Source: Nodosilinea sp. E11
GTDB lineage: Bacteria; Cyanobacteriota; Cyanobacteriia; Phormidesmidales; Phormidesmidaceae
Assembly (NCBI RefSeq): GCF_032813545.1
Contig: NZ_CP136520.1
Span: 4,210,001 to 4,274,000, forward strand
Direction of reading: 5' to 3'
DNA: 64,000 nucleotides
Shown here: positions 7,996 through 16,679 of the stretch, in pieces
How the letters are laid out: each line of letters begins with the position of its first letter
How positions within the stretch are numbered: the first letter of the stretch is position 1
The notes under the pieces: model-generated
Databases searched by the model: none
The model's input: only the letters and a program-made list of their open reading frames with translations
What the model was told of the DNA's origin: nothing
Position numbers and translations under genes: made by a program

Positions 7996-9084
7996 TTAAA
8001 ACAACTCACACTGGCCGTGGTGGCGCAGCAGATGATCGCACAGCACCAGCGCCATCATGGCCTCGACCATGGGCACGGCTCGGGGCAGAACGCAGGGGTC
8101 ATGGCGGCCTCGTGCCTCTAGCACCGTCGCTTCGCCAGTATTGGTGACGGTATTTTGGGCTTTGCGAATGGTTGCGGTAGGCTTAAAGGCCACGCGAATA
8201 ATAATGTTTTCGCCGTTGGTAATGCCGCCCTGGGTACCGCCAGAGCGATTGGTGCGGGTGCGTAGGGTGCCGGCTGCGTCAGTGTAAAATTCGTCGTTGT
8301 GCTGGCTGCCGGTTAGCAAGGTGCCAGCAAATCCGGAGCCGATTTCAAAGCCTTTGCTGGCGGGGAGCGACATGACGCCCTTGGCCAACTCAGCTTCTAG
8401 TTTGTCGAATACAGGGGAGCCTAGCCCCACGCGTACCCCACGGGCAATGCATTCGACCACGCCGCCGATAGAGTCGCCCTGGTCACGAATGGCCTCGACC
8501 CGGTCGATCATTTGCTCGGCGGCAACGGGATCGGGGCAGCGCACGATATTGCTTTCGACCTGCTCTAGGGTAACGGTGTCGGGGTCAATGGTGCCCTCAA
8601 GGTCTTGAATGCGTTTGACGTAGCCAATCACTTCGGTACCGGCGACCTGCTGAAGGATCTTTTTGGCGATCGCCCCGGCAGCCACCCGGCCAATGGTCTC
8701 TCTGGCCGACGATCGCCCACCGCCCTGGTAGTTGCGCAGGCCATACTTGGCGTCGTAGGTGGCGTCAGCGTGGGAGGGCCGATAGGCGGTGACCATTTCG
8801 CTATAGTCTTGGGGACGCGTGTTCTCGTTGCGCACCAAGATAGCAATGGGCGTCCCCAGGGTTTGCCCCTGAAATACCCCAGAGAGAATTTCGCAGCGAT
8901 CGCTCTCCTTGCGGGGGGTAGTAATTTTGCTCTGGCCAGGGCGGCGACGGTCTAACTCAGCCTGAATCTCCTCGGCGCTGATAGCCAGGCGTGGGGGGCA
9001 GCCGTCTATGACTACCCCAACCCCGCCGCCGTGGGATTCGCCAAAGGTGGTGATACGAAATAAATGCCCAAAGGTGTTGCCCAT
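7996..9084 (-). CDS. aroC: chorismate synthase
   Basis: This 362-residue protein starts [19 protein letters not shown], the signature N-terminus of AroC, and carries the other family signatures ([53 protein letters not shown]). It converts EPSP to chorismate using reduced FMN, the last step of the shikimate pathway. The length is normal. It converges with the ABC ATPase gene. Confidence 0.98.
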   Translation of the reverse strand: MGNTFGHLFRITTFGESHGGGVGVVIDGCPPRLAISAEEIQAELDRRRPGQSKITTPRKESDRCEILSGVFQGQTLGTPIAILVRNENTRPQDYSEMVTAYRPSHADATYDAKYGLRNYQGGGRSSARETIGRVAAGAIAKKILQQVAGTEVIGYVKRIQDLEGTIDPDTVTLEQVESNIVRCPDPVAAEQMIDRVEAIRDQGDSIGGVVECIARGVRVGLGSPVFDKLEAELAKGVMSLPASKGFEIGSGFAGTLLTGSQHNDEFYTDAAGTLRTRTNRSGGTQGGITNGENIIIRVAFKPTATIRKAQNTVTNTGEATVLEARGRHDPCVLPRAVPMVEAMMALVLCDHLLRHHGQCELF

Positions 9085-9135
9085 AGATCGGTAATGCCAG
9101 CCGTGGCCCCAAAAAAGTCAGTCTTCCCGATCCTA

Positions 9136-10014
9136 CTATTTAGTTTCCTCAAGCTTCAAATAATGGCGAGGATTCACCGCCTGGCCGTTGCGGTAGATGC
9201 TGTAGTGCAAATGGGGGCCAGAAGACCGACCGGTGCTGCCCAGATAGCCCAGTACATCGCCCCGCTGAACGCGATCGCCGAGCTTAACCGCTAGCCCAGA
9301 CATATGGGCGTAGAGAGTTTCGTAACTGTAACCGTGATCGATTTTGACGTGGTTGCCATAGCCACCCCGATAGTCTGCGATCACCACTACACCCTCGGCG
9401 GTCGCTACAATCGGCTTGCCCACCGGCCCCGCAAAGTCAATGCCCTCATGCATTTCATAGCCGCGTCCGTTGAAGGGATTGGGCCGCAAGCCAAACTCTG
9501 ACGAAACCGGCCACGTTCCGTTGATGGGTTTACCACTGGGAAAGGCCGCCGCCTGCTCGGCCTCCGCCTCAAGGGTTTGTTCCAAAGCTGGTTTCACCGC
9601 CCTAGACAGCAGCGCTTCTAGGCCAGGCAGCTGGCGGCGAGCCTGGTCAAGCATGGCCTCGGCGGGGGCGGCTTGGGCTACTCCACCTTTAGGCGGCATT
9701 TCAATCTCACGGTCTGGGATCAAACGGCGGTTTAGGACTTTGTCGGGTAGCCCGGCCCGATTTTTGAGCACCTCGATTTCTGCCCCAATGACGTTGAGTT
9801 CGGTCAGCACCTCACTCGCTGTTTCGGCTAGATGGTGATTGCGCTGGGCCAGCTGCACGTTCTGGTAGAGCAGCAGACTGATCCAAACGATGGGTGACCC
9901 GACTAGAAGCATCAGCCCGACCACCAGTGACATTGGCTTTAGGGTCAGTGTAATGGGTGCCTTCCCGGTTGCCGTGATCAGTACGGTATAGGGTTTTAGC
10001 TGGAGACGGGCCAT
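9136..10014 (-). CDS. M23 family (LytM) metallopeptidase, membrane anchored
   Basis: This 292-residue protein has a basic N-terminus, one transmembrane helix (about residues 28-50), a helical/coiled-coil periplasmic segment (NHHLAETASEVLTELNVIGAEIE), a linker and a C-terminal LytM domain (about 165-285). The zinc ligands are present: H and D in MHEGIDFAG, and HLH in GPHLHYSIY. It should cleave peptidoglycan cross-links or activate an amidase, as EnvC and NlpD do. It lies 51 bp upstream of aroC on the same strand, but the two have no obvious functional link. A divergent promoter region separates it from the MBL gene. Confidence 0.92.
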   Translation of the reverse strand: MARLQLKPYTVLITATGKAPITLTLKPMSLVVGLMLLVGSPIVWISLLLYQNVQLAQRNHHLAETASEVLTELNVIGAEIEVLKNRAGLPDKVLNRRLIPDREIEMPPKGGVAQAAPAEAMLDQARRQLPGLEALLSRAVKPALEQTLEAEAEQAAAFPSGKPINGTWPVSSEFGLRPNPFNGRGYEMHEGIDFAGPVGKPIVATAEGVVVIADYRGGYGNHVKIDHGYSYETLYAHMSGLAVKLGDRVQRGDVLGYLGSTGRSSGPHLHYSIYRNGQAVNPRHYLKLEETK

Positions 10015-10222
10015 GGCAAAATCAGCGGTCAGAAAAAGCGACAGAATGTAACCCCCAAACCAAGATGGATTATACGGGGATCAGTGCATTTGCACAATTT
10101 CAGGGGCTGTTTGCAGAACTGAGACATCTGTCTCTAGTCGGTAATACTGAGAACCGTCCGTCTAAATCATTCTTTGTAAATAGTTCGTTACACTGGTAGA
10201 CAGTTTCTCTACCTAACTTCTA

Positions 10223-11011
10223 ATGGACGTGACCTGGTTAGACAGCAATTCTTGGTTGCTTACGGTGGGTGGCCAGCGCATTTTGGTAGACCCCTGGCTG
10301 GTCGGCGATTTGGTGTTTGGTCAACAGCCCTGGCTGTTTAGAGGAACCCATCCTCAGGCGCGATCGATTCCCCCCAACATTGACCTGATTTTGCTGAGCC
10401 AGGGCTTAGAAGACCACGCTCACCCCCCGACCCTAGAGGCCCTAGACCGCTCGATTCCGGTGGTGGGGTCGCCTAGTGCGGCCAAGGTGGTAGAGCGCTT
10501 AGGCTACAGCCAGATAACGGCCCTAAGTCACGGGCAGACCTTTACCCTCAACCAGCGAGTGACGATTAAGGCGTTGCCGGGATCGCCCGTGGGGCCTACC
10601 CTGGTCGAGAACGGTTACCTGCTGCGAGATGTCGAGACGGGGCTGTCCCTGTTTTACGAACCCCATGGGTTCCACCGGGAAGCACTCAAGCAAGAGGGGC
10701 CGGTGGATGTGGTGATTACGCCGGTCCTAGATCTGGCGCTGCCCGTAGTCGGGCCGATTATTCGAGGCCAAGCAGGGGCGCTAGAACTGGTCGATTGGCT
10801 CCGGCCCCAGGTGCTGCTGCCCACCGCTGATGCGGGAGAAGTGGCCTACAGCGGCCTGCTGATCAACTGGCTGAAGTCGATCGGTAGCCCTGAGGTGTTG
10901 CAGGCGGCGATCGCCGCCAAAGGCCTATCTACGCGAGTGCTGACCCCTACCGTAGGGCAGGTCTTGCCGCTGGACTTAATTTCGCGACAGCCTGCCCCAG
11001 AGCCGGTTTAA
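10223..11011 (+). CDS. metallo-beta-lactamase fold protein
   Basis: This 262-residue soluble protein belongs to the MBL superfamily as it occurs in cyanobacteria and plastids. It starts with the typical strand pattern DVTWLDSNSWLLTVGGQRILVDPWLVGD. The usual HxHxDH motif is degenerate (SQGLEDHAHPP keeps D-H and a following H), so catalysis by a full dinuclear centre is doubtful. Later landmarks are LFYEPHG and the C-terminal LLPTADAGE. Its substrate is unknown. The ATG at 10223 has no strong ribosome binding site. Confidence 0.85.
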   Translation: MDVTWLDSNSWLLTVGGQRILVDPWLVGDLVFGQQPWLFRGTHPQARSIPPNIDLILLSQGLEDHAHPPTLEALDRSIPVVGSPSAAKVVERLGYSQITALSHGQTFTLNQRVTIKALPGSPVGPTLVENGYLLRDVETGLSLFYEPHGFHREALKQEGPVDVVITPVLDLALPVVGPIIRGQAGALELVDWLRPQVLLPTADAGEVAYSGLLINWLKSIGSPEVLQAAIAAKGLSTRVLTPTVGQVLPLDLISRQPAPEPV

Positions 11012-11115
11012 GCACCGTGACGCGATCCCCAGTCGCTGGGGCAGGGTACCCATCGCGTCGGTCTTCAGGTAACCTTCTTTTAAGGTTAGTCAATTTTTAA
11101 GAAGGATAAATAACG

Positions 11116-11286
11116 ATGCCATATACCACCGAAGAGGGCGGTCGCCTCAATAATTTTGCCAACGAGCCCAAGATGTATGAAGCTGAGCCGCCCAGTGCCT
11201 CCCAAAAGCGCAACTACTTGATTTTTGGGGGGCTGGCGCTAGCGCTGGTGGCTGGGCTGATGGTGGTGGCGGTATCGGTGTCCTAG
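11116..11286 (+). CDS. psb34: Psb34, ssl1498-type light-harvesting-like photosystem II protein
   Basis: This 56-residue protein starts MPYTTEEGGRLNNFANEPKM and ends with a single transmembrane helix (YLIFGGLALALVAGLMVVAV, about residues 34-53). It matches the cyanobacterial ssl1498 family, named Psb34, a small protein found on photosystem II assembly intermediates (CP47 side) and thought to help replace high-light-inducible proteins. The ATG has AAGGA about 10 nt upstream. It is a single-gene unit closed by the terminator at 11333. It is easily missed because of its size. Confidence 0.88.
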   Translation: MPYTTEEGGRLNNFANEPKMYEAEPPSASQKRNYLIFGGLALALVAGLMVVAVSVS

Positions 11287-11332
11287 GTCGGCTAGTCTGA
11301 CTACTTCTGAGTTAGATGATGGTTGATGTTGC

Positions 11333-11366
11333 GGCCTGAGGCGGATTTTCTGCCTCAGGCCTGTTT
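11333..11366 (+). terminator. rho-independent terminator of psb34
   Basis: GGCCTGAGGC and GCCTCAGGCC form a perfect 10-bp stem with a 10-nt loop, followed by TGTTTT. It lies 46 bp after the psb34 stop. Confidence 0.88.
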
Positions 11367-11429
11367 TGACTGTGGGATTGGGTGGCCCAGGGTTAGAGTA
11401 GGCAGAGTAATGTCTTGACTGCGAATGGC

Positions 11430-13511
11430 ATGGTAAATCGGCCCCAGTGGCTTGAGGGCGTAACGGGTAGCGGTAAGACCGCCTGGCTGCTAGAGCGGCT
11501 TGCCACTGCCCCGGTTCTAGGGCCGGGGAAAAGTTATTTGATCTTTGCGGCCAACGGCGACAATCGCCTGCGGCTGGCGGCGCGCCTGGGCGATGCCGCC
11601 CCTAGGGTGCCAGCGGTTACCACTACTCCCAACGGATTCATTCAGGACGAGGTGACGCTGTTTTGGCCGCTAATTGTAGCCAAATTGGGCCTTGCTCCCC
11701 AGTTTCCCCTGCGGCTGCGGCCTGAGAATGAGCAGGATTTGGCCACAGGACAGTGGCGGCAGCAACTGCTGGATGGCACTCTGACGGTGGAGGGCTGGCT
11801 AGAGGCGCAAACTGTACGGCGATCGCTGGATTTTTTTCAGATGGCGGCGGCGGCGGGCATCCCCGTGGAACAACTGCCGGTGCTGTTACCGGAGGGCATA
11901 CCGCCGGGGTTTGCCCCGGAGACCGTGTGGCGATCGATCGGCAAAGCGCTGGTGGACTGGCGAGATTGGTGTCTTGCACGGGGTCTACTGACCTACGGGG
12001 TGATGACCGAGCTCTATTGGCGGCACCTGCTGCCCCACCCCCTTTACCAGGAAAAGTTGCTGAGGCGTTACGGGGGCGTCTTTGCCGATGATTTAGACGA
12101 GTATCCGGCGATCGCGGCCCGCTGGCTGCAAGTGTTTATCGACCGGGATCAGCCTACGGCGATCACCTGGAACCGCCACGGCAAGGTGCGCATGGGCCTA
12201 GGGGCCGATCCTGACGCCCTAGAACAGCTCCGGCCTCAGTGCGACGTAGTCGACCAGACCACCCCAGCGGTCGATTCCCTCGGCTATGCCTGGGGCGACA
12301 CCATTGTGCAGTGGATCATGGATCCTTTGGCGCTGCCAGAGCCGCTGCCCTGTCTTGAAACTCTGCAAACCGCGTCACGGGGCGAACTGCTGCGCCAGAC
12401 GGCAGAACGGGTCGCTGCTGCGGTGGAGGCCGGAGAAGTGGCCCCCCACGACGTCGCAATTATTGGGCCGGGGCTAGATGCGATCGCCCGCTATACCCTG
12501 GCCGAAATTCTCAGCGATCGGGGGTTGCCCGTCGCCTCCCTCAGCGACCAGCGACCGGTGATTCACTCGCCCCTGGTGCGGGCGCTACTCACCTTGCTGA
12601 CGTTTATTTACCCTGGTTTGGGACGGTTGGCCAGCGCAGAGGATGTGGCTGAAATGCTGGTGGTGCTGAGCCAGGTGCCCCAAGCCCCCGAAATTGGCCC
12701 CTGGTTTGAGTCTGTGCAAATTGACCCGGTGCGGGCCGAGCTACTGGTCGATCACTGCTTTGAACCCCGCCTCGACCAGCCCGAACTGCTGCCCGTAGAG
12801 CGCTTCGATCGCTGGGATCGCCTCGGCTACAAAGCCACCGAGGCTTACACCCGCCTGCGCCAGTGGATCGATCAGCAGCGGCAGCAGCGGCAGCAGCGGC
12901 TGACGCCGGGGGTGATCAGTGTCCTAGACCGGGCGATTCAGGCCTTTTACTGGGGGGGGAGCCACCTGCCCCCCGACCAACTGGCGGCACTGCGAGAACT
13001 GATGGAAACTACCCAGCACTACTGGGCGGTAGAAGACCGCCTGCGCCAGGTGGAACCCGTGCTGGGAAACTCTACCACCGGGTCGCTCCAACGTTCTTTA
13101 GAGCGGTTTATTTTGCTGCTGCGCCAGGGCACCGTCACCGCCAACCCTTACCCGGTGGAGTCGGTCAACCCCAACAACCGAGTGATTACCATTGCCACGG
13201 TGTACCAATATCGCCTGCAGCGACTACACCACCGCTGGCACTTTTGGATCGATGCCGGATCACCCCGCTGGCTAGCCGGTACAGAGAACCTACTGTTTGG
13301 CTATCCGTTATTTTTAGGGTCTTACCCCGGTCGTCCCTGGCGCACCGAGGATATTGAAGCGCTCCACCGCGATCGCCCCGAGCGAATTGTGTGCGATCTG
13401 CTGGGTCGGGTCAGCGATCGCGTCGTGCTGTGTCATAGCGATCTGGCCGTCAGTGGCCAAGAGCAGATGGGCCCGCTGCTCACCCTGGTGACCGCCAATG
13501 CCCCCGAATAG
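11430..13511 (+). CDS. helicase/recombinase-like P-loop protein (UvrD/RecB superfamily, divergent)
   Basis: This 693-residue soluble protein opens with a P-loop (WLEGVTGSGKTAWLLERL, residues about 7-24) of the SF1 helicase kind, and has a plausible acidic Walker B-like segment (GVFADDLDEYPAIAARWL, about 215-232). The middle (DVAIIGPGLDAIARYTLAEILSDRG) resembles the helicase domain 2 region of UvrD/PcrA-like proteins. Cyanobacterial relatives are usually labelled recombinase family protein. The canonical UvrD DExQD motif II and motifs V-VI are not obvious, so helicase activity is uncertain. A Gln/Arg-rich stretch from a CAGCGG microsatellite lies near 12880-12900. I chose the ATG at 11430; a TTG lies 15 bp upstream. 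Confidence 0.7.
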   Translation: MVNRPQWLEGVTGSGKTAWLLERLATAPVLGPGKSYLIFAANGDNRLRLAARLGDAAPRVPAVTTTPNGFIQDEVTLFWPLIVAKLGLAPQFPLRLRPENEQDLATGQWRQQLLDGTLTVEGWLEAQTVRRSLDFFQMAAAAGIPVEQLPVLLPEGIPPGFAPETVWRSIGKALVDWRDWCLARGLLTYGVMTELYWRHLLPHPLYQEKLLRRYGGVFADDLDEYPAIAARWLQVFIDRDQPTAITWNRHGKVRMGLGADPDALEQLRPQCDVVDQTTPAVDSLGYAWGDTIVQWIMDPLALPEPLPCLETLQTASRGELLRQTAERVAAAVEAGEVAPHDVAIIGPGLDAIARYTLAEILSDRGLPVASLSDQRPVIHSPLVRALLTLLTFIYPGLGRLASAEDVAEMLVVLSQVPQAPEIGPWFESVQIDPVRAELLVDHCFEPRLDQPELLPVERFDRWDRLGYKATEAYTRLRQWIDQQRQQRQQRLTPGVISVLDRAIQAFYWGGSHLPPDQLAALRELMETTQHYWAVEDRLRQVEPVLGNSTTGSLQRSLERFILLLRQGTVTANPYPVESVNPNNRVITIATVYQYRLQRLHHRWHFWIDAGSPRWLAGTENLLFGYPLFLGSYPGRPWRTEDIEALHRDRPERIVCDLLGRVSDRVVLCHSDLAVSGQEQMGPLLTLVTANAPE

Positions 13512-13566
13512 CCCTGCTTGTCAACAAGGCCAGATGTTCCCCCAGAGCCATCCCTAGGCCATCAAC

Positions 13567-13604
13567 TCTAGGCAACAAAAAGGGGTCTAGGCAACAAAAA
13601 GGGG
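13567..13604. repeat. perfect tandem duplication of 19 bp
   Basis: The unit TCTAGGCAACAAAAAGGGG occurs twice head-to-tail (13567-13585, 13586-13604). The second copy supplies the A-run and the base of the rpsU terminator stem. Confidence 0.85.
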
Positions 13605-13627
13605 ATGCTGGTAGACAGCATCCCCTG
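13595..13627 (-). terminator. terminator downstream of rpsU
   Basis: On the minus strand, AGGGGATGCTG, TCTAC and CAGCATCCCCT form an 11-bp perfect stem, followed by TTTTG. It ends the leftward rpsU transcript about 30 bp past the stop. The helicase-like gene converges from the left and may share it. Confidence 0.88.
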
Positions 13628-13657
13628 AGATAGCATTTGCCTGCGCTAGTCAGCGGC

Positions 13658-13834
13658 TTAACGGTAGCGCTTCTTGCGCCGGGCTACGGCTTTGCGCTTG
13701 CGCTTTTCTTGAGGCGTCTCGAAGTGGCGACGACGCTTAACCTCAGAAAAAATCCCGGCCTTAGAGACCTGCCGCTTAAAGCGGCGCAGGGCCGATTCAA
13801 TGCCTTCGTTTTCACCTACAACGACTTGTGTCAT
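13658..13834 (-). CDS. rpsU: 30S ribosomal protein S21
   Basis: This 58-residue S21 starts [20 protein letters not shown], contains [19 protein letters not shown] and ends in a basic tail ([16 protein letters not shown]). It is a small-subunit protein near the 3' end of 16S rRNA that acts in initiation. The frame stays open upstream to 14044, but the conserved N-terminus fixes the start at the ATG at 13834. AAGGAG lies 17 nt upstream, a little far. The gene is monocistronic. Confidence 0.96.
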   Translation of the reverse strand: MTQVVVGENEGIESALRRFKRQVSKAGIFSEVKRRRHFETPQEKRKRKAVARRKKRYR

Positions 13835-14187
13835 ACGAAATCGCTTCTTTACTCCTTGGGCTGAACTAGTGAATCTGTACAGCAGGTCAGCAGACCCGCA
13901 AAAATCTTTGTTGAGTTGCCCCGGAACGGTTGAGCCACCTCCCATTGCTCCAGGCAGAGTCGTTAAAGCTGCATCGCAGCGATCGTTTCCGAGCTGCCTG
14001 TACACACATACAGACAACAAAAATGGGCATAGCTGCCCATTCATCCCCCATAGATTAGCATAGAATCTTCCCTGGGCTAAGGGGCTAGACGGCTATGCTC
14101 AAACTTCGTCGCGGCCTCAACTGGGTGCACCAATTCAGCAACACCCCAAAACCTGCCCCTGGGCTATACCGCCTGGGTGGGATCTAG
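13835..14187. other. 353-bp region upstream of rpsU
   Basis: It contains the probable rpsU promoter and leader and a terminator-like hairpin at 14017-14041. A 30-codon ATG frame at 14094-14186 (+) has no ribosome binding site or recognisable content, and I do not call it. Confidence 0.5.
14017..14041 (-). terminator. terminator downstream of the lipoprotein phosphoesterase gene
   Basis: AATGGGCA, TAGC and TGCCCATT form a perfect 8-bp stem with a tetraloop. On the minus strand it is followed by a T-rich run (complement of the A-run at 14019-14023). It is about 150 bp past the stop at 14188 and before rpsU. Confidence 0.65.
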
Positions 14188-15453
14188 TTATGCGGTATAG
14201 GTCTTGGGCCTGGGGAAGGGCAAGTTGCCGGTGCAGAGGGCGTTGCCTAGGCGTTGGGTGCAAAAGGACTGTTCGTCAGGAGCCAGGTCGGCATAGTCGA
14301 CATCGCGCCGCAGCACAACGCCGTTGTGCCCTGCTAAAAACCGAGGCAGTTCTGTGGTGTCAACGGTGCGCAGGCTCTGAATATTGTAGGTGGTGTAAGT
14401 GGTCAGCTCGGGATCGCTAAAGTCGATATCGACTACGGTGAGGGCTTTCCAGGGAGCGAGAGCGCTGTCGATGAGCGGGCGCGGGCCAGACCCCAAAATG
14501 CCCGAGTGCAGCAGTTGCAGCTTGCCTCGGTGGCCGGGATAGTAAGCATGCTGATGACCACTGATGTAGGTGTGGACGTTGTAGCGCTCTAGCAGCGTGC
14601 GCAGCTGATCGGCATTGGCTAGCACTTCGCCGGGGCGATCGCGCCCTACGGCGATGCCATAGAGGGGCAAATGACCCAGAAGAATGCGGGCCTTAGCCTG
14701 CTGTGCCGCATCGCTGGCCAGGGCGTTCTCTACCCAAGCCAGCCTGTCGGCGGGAATGCGGCTGGAAGACCCATCCCAAGCCATAAAAAAGATGCCCGAC
14801 TGCTCAAAGGTGTAGAAAAACGGAAAGGCTGAGCGATCGATAAAGTTAACCCCAGGATTGTGGTCGGGGGCAGTCCAATAGGCCGAGGCCAAGTCACGCT
14901 CCTGCTGGAACAAAAAGCTGTTGTTAGACCCGGTGGCGCTAGAGGCATCGTGGTTGCCCAGGGTAAACCCAAAGGGCAGATGGTACTGACGCAGGGGACC
15001 GGCTACGTGATCGTCAAAAGCCTGCCACATGGCGTTAATTTGCTCTGGAGTCAGCGATCGGTCTTGACCAGCCACCATGTCGCCGCCGCAGACCACCAGG
15101 TCTGGCTGCCAAAACGGCAACAGGGCAATGCCCCGATCGACTTCTGGGTCATACGTGGTCGACCCGTAGGCGCTATTGAGGTCGCTAATCACCACCAGCC
15201 GTACATCTTTACGGGGTGGGTTGACCAGCCCGCCCGGCACGCTCTCCACCAGCGCCTGGGCCTGGGCCGAAAGGGCTGGTGCGGCGATCGGGGCAGCCCC
15301 TTCCCGCGCCTCCGTTGGGGCTATGGCCTCAACTACTCCGTCGGCAGCCGATGGCGAATTCGCATCCGACAGCAGCACGCGCTGGGAGCAAGCGATACAT
15401 ACGGTGAGAACCAGGCCTAAACAGAACCCAGTGAAAAAGCGCTGATAACCCAT
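14188..15453 (-). CDS. metallophosphoesterase, predicted lipoprotein
   Basis: This 421-residue calcineurin-like phosphoesterase has an N-terminal hydrophobic segment ending in Cys residues (GLVLTVCIAC), which looks like a lipobox, so it is probably anchored outside the cytoplasm. Metal-ligand motifs are visible in order: VISDLNS (the usual DxH is D-L-N), CGGDMV (GD), TLGNHDAS (GNHD), LLGHLPLYG (GH) and ISGHQHAYY (GHxH). The loss of His in the first motif may alter the metal centre, although I recall the same form in related cyanobacterial sequences. The substrate is unknown. It is a single-gene unit. Confidence 0.85.
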   Translation of the reverse strand: MGYQRFFTGFCLGLVLTVCIACSQRVLLSDANSPSAADGVVEAIAPTEAREGAAPIAAPALSAQAQALVESVPGGLVNPPRKDVRLVVISDLNSAYGSTTYDPEVDRGIALLPFWQPDLVVCGGDMVAGQDRSLTPEQINAMWQAFDDHVAGPLRQYHLPFGFTLGNHDASSATGSNNSFLFQQERDLASAYWTAPDHNPGVNFIDRSAFPFFYTFEQSGIFFMAWDGSSSRIPADRLAWVENALASDAAQQAKARILLGHLPLYGIAVGRDRPGEVLANADQLRTLLERYNVHTYISGHQHAYYPGHRGKLQLLHSGILGSGPRPLIDSALAPWKALTVVDIDFSDPELTTYTTYNIQSLRTVDTTELPRFLAGHNGVVLRRDVDYADLAPDEQSFCTQRLGNALCTGNLPFPRPKTYTA

Positions 15454-15528
15454 GACCTACTCGGGGTTGACCACAGGCCTAAACTTACCCCATCCTTCCC
15501 AGGTTTGAGCATGGGGACGTGCACTTTT

Positions 15529-16572
15529 CTAGCCCTGTGACCAATTGTTTATGCGTTGCTGGGCCTCGGGATTCCTCGGAGCCGCCTGCGGCCTCTGGGT
15601 GCGGCAGTATTGAACCAGTCCTAGAAATAAAGCTATCCCCACGGCGTACTTTAGCCCGTGGGGAATCCAGGTTTGGGGCGAGAAAAAGCCCTCGATCAAC
15701 CCGGCGATCACCAGCATGGGGATGATGCCATACAAAAGCTGGACGGCTTGCATGCCGTAGTGCTTGAGGGCATCGGTGCGGCGGTACTGCCCCGGCAGCA
15801 CAATCGCTCGCGCCAGCAGTAGCCCTGCGCCGCCCGCCATAAAAATAGCCGGTAGCTCTAGCGCTCCGTGGGGAAACACAAAGGCCCACAGGTCGTAGGC
15901 GAGGTTGGCCTGGGCTACCAGCACCCCCACGCAGCCCAGCATCACCCCATTGAACACCAGCACAAATACCGTAAACGCTCCCGGTGGGGTAATCATTGGC
16001 ACCTGGGGTACCACCATGGTGACTCCCCCCACTATGGCCCACAGCGCCACGCCGATATTGTTGATCATGATGCCGCTAGAGGCCACTGGCTCGATGCCCA
16101 TAATGGAGACAGTCCAAAGTTCTTGGCTGGTTTTGACCGTTTCGACAAAGTCTTGCCCCAGTACCAAGGTCAGAAAGGCTGGATCTCGCCAGGCAAACCA
16201 CCAGCCCACCAGCCCACCGATCGCAAATAAGCCCGTCGCGATCGCAATATATCCCCAGCTCTGCTGCACTACCGCCGGAAAGCCATAGCGGCAAAACTCT
16301 CCCAGGGCCTGCCATTCTTGCCGTCGAGACCCCTGGTAAATCTGGCTATAGCTGCGACTGGTCAACCGCTGTAGGTCTTTGACCACGGCCTGGCCGACGC
16401 CATGCCCCTTAGCCCGAGCCAAATCAGCTGATACCGAACGGTATAGGCTAGCCATCTGCCTCACCTGGGCTCCTGACAGAGACTTAAGGCCGCTGGTTTC
16501 GGCCTGGGTCAGCAGGGCTTCGAGCTGTCGCCAGCTCACTTCTCGCCGGGCCATCCAACGCTGAACATTCAT
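15529..16572 (-). CDS. stage II sporulation protein M (SpoIIM) family membrane protein
   Basis: This 347-residue integral membrane protein has a soluble helical N-terminus of about 100 residues (starting MNVQRWMARREVSWRQLEALL, with LYRSVSADLARAK) followed by about six hydrophobic helices. It contains the family-typical segment ELWTVSIMGIEPVASSGIMINNIGVAL and the later PHGALELPAIFMAGGAGL. Non-sporulating bacteria carry these proteins next to RDD-domain membrane proteins, as here, where the RDD gene is divergently placed one gene away. The function outside sporulation is not established. The ATG at 16572 faces the next gene across a short divergent promoter region. Confidence 0.9.
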   Translation of the reverse strand: MNVQRWMARREVSWRQLEALLTQAETSGLKSLSGAQVRQMASLYRSVSADLARAKGHGVGQAVVKDLQRLTSRSYSQIYQGSRRQEWQALGEFCRYGFPAVVQQSWGYIAIATGLFAIGGLVGWWFAWRDPAFLTLVLGQDFVETVKTSQELWTVSIMGIEPVASSGIMINNIGVALWAIVGGVTMVVPQVPMITPPGAFTVFVLVFNGVMLGCVGVLVAQANLAYDLWAFVFPHGALELPAIFMAGGAGLLLARAIVLPGQYRRTDALKHYGMQAVQLLYGIIPMLVIAGLIEGFFSPQTWIPHGLKYAVGIALFLGLVQYCRTQRPQAAPRNPEAQQRINNWSQG

Positions 16573-16679
16573 GAAGTAAAGTCAGAGAAACGGGCAATCT
16601 ACAGTGAAGTGTAGGCTACCCTCGAAATGAACGCACCTCGGGGCTGTTCCCGTTGTATTGGCACCAGGAGGCCGCGCCG

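Noticed and set aside
12863-13357. 164-codon frame inside the helicase-like gene
   Set aside because: It is low-complexity Ala/Pro sequence produced by the CAGCGG repeat read in the wrong frame.
14094-14186. 30-codon ATG frame between rpsU and the lipoprotein phosphoesterase gene
   Set aside because: No ribosome binding site, no recognisable sequence and no conservation evidence.
15485-16042. 185-codon open frame in another frame over the SpoIIM gene
   Set aside because: It is Gly/Arg/His-rich with no motif, and the overlapping SpoIIM frame has clear membrane helices and conserved segments.
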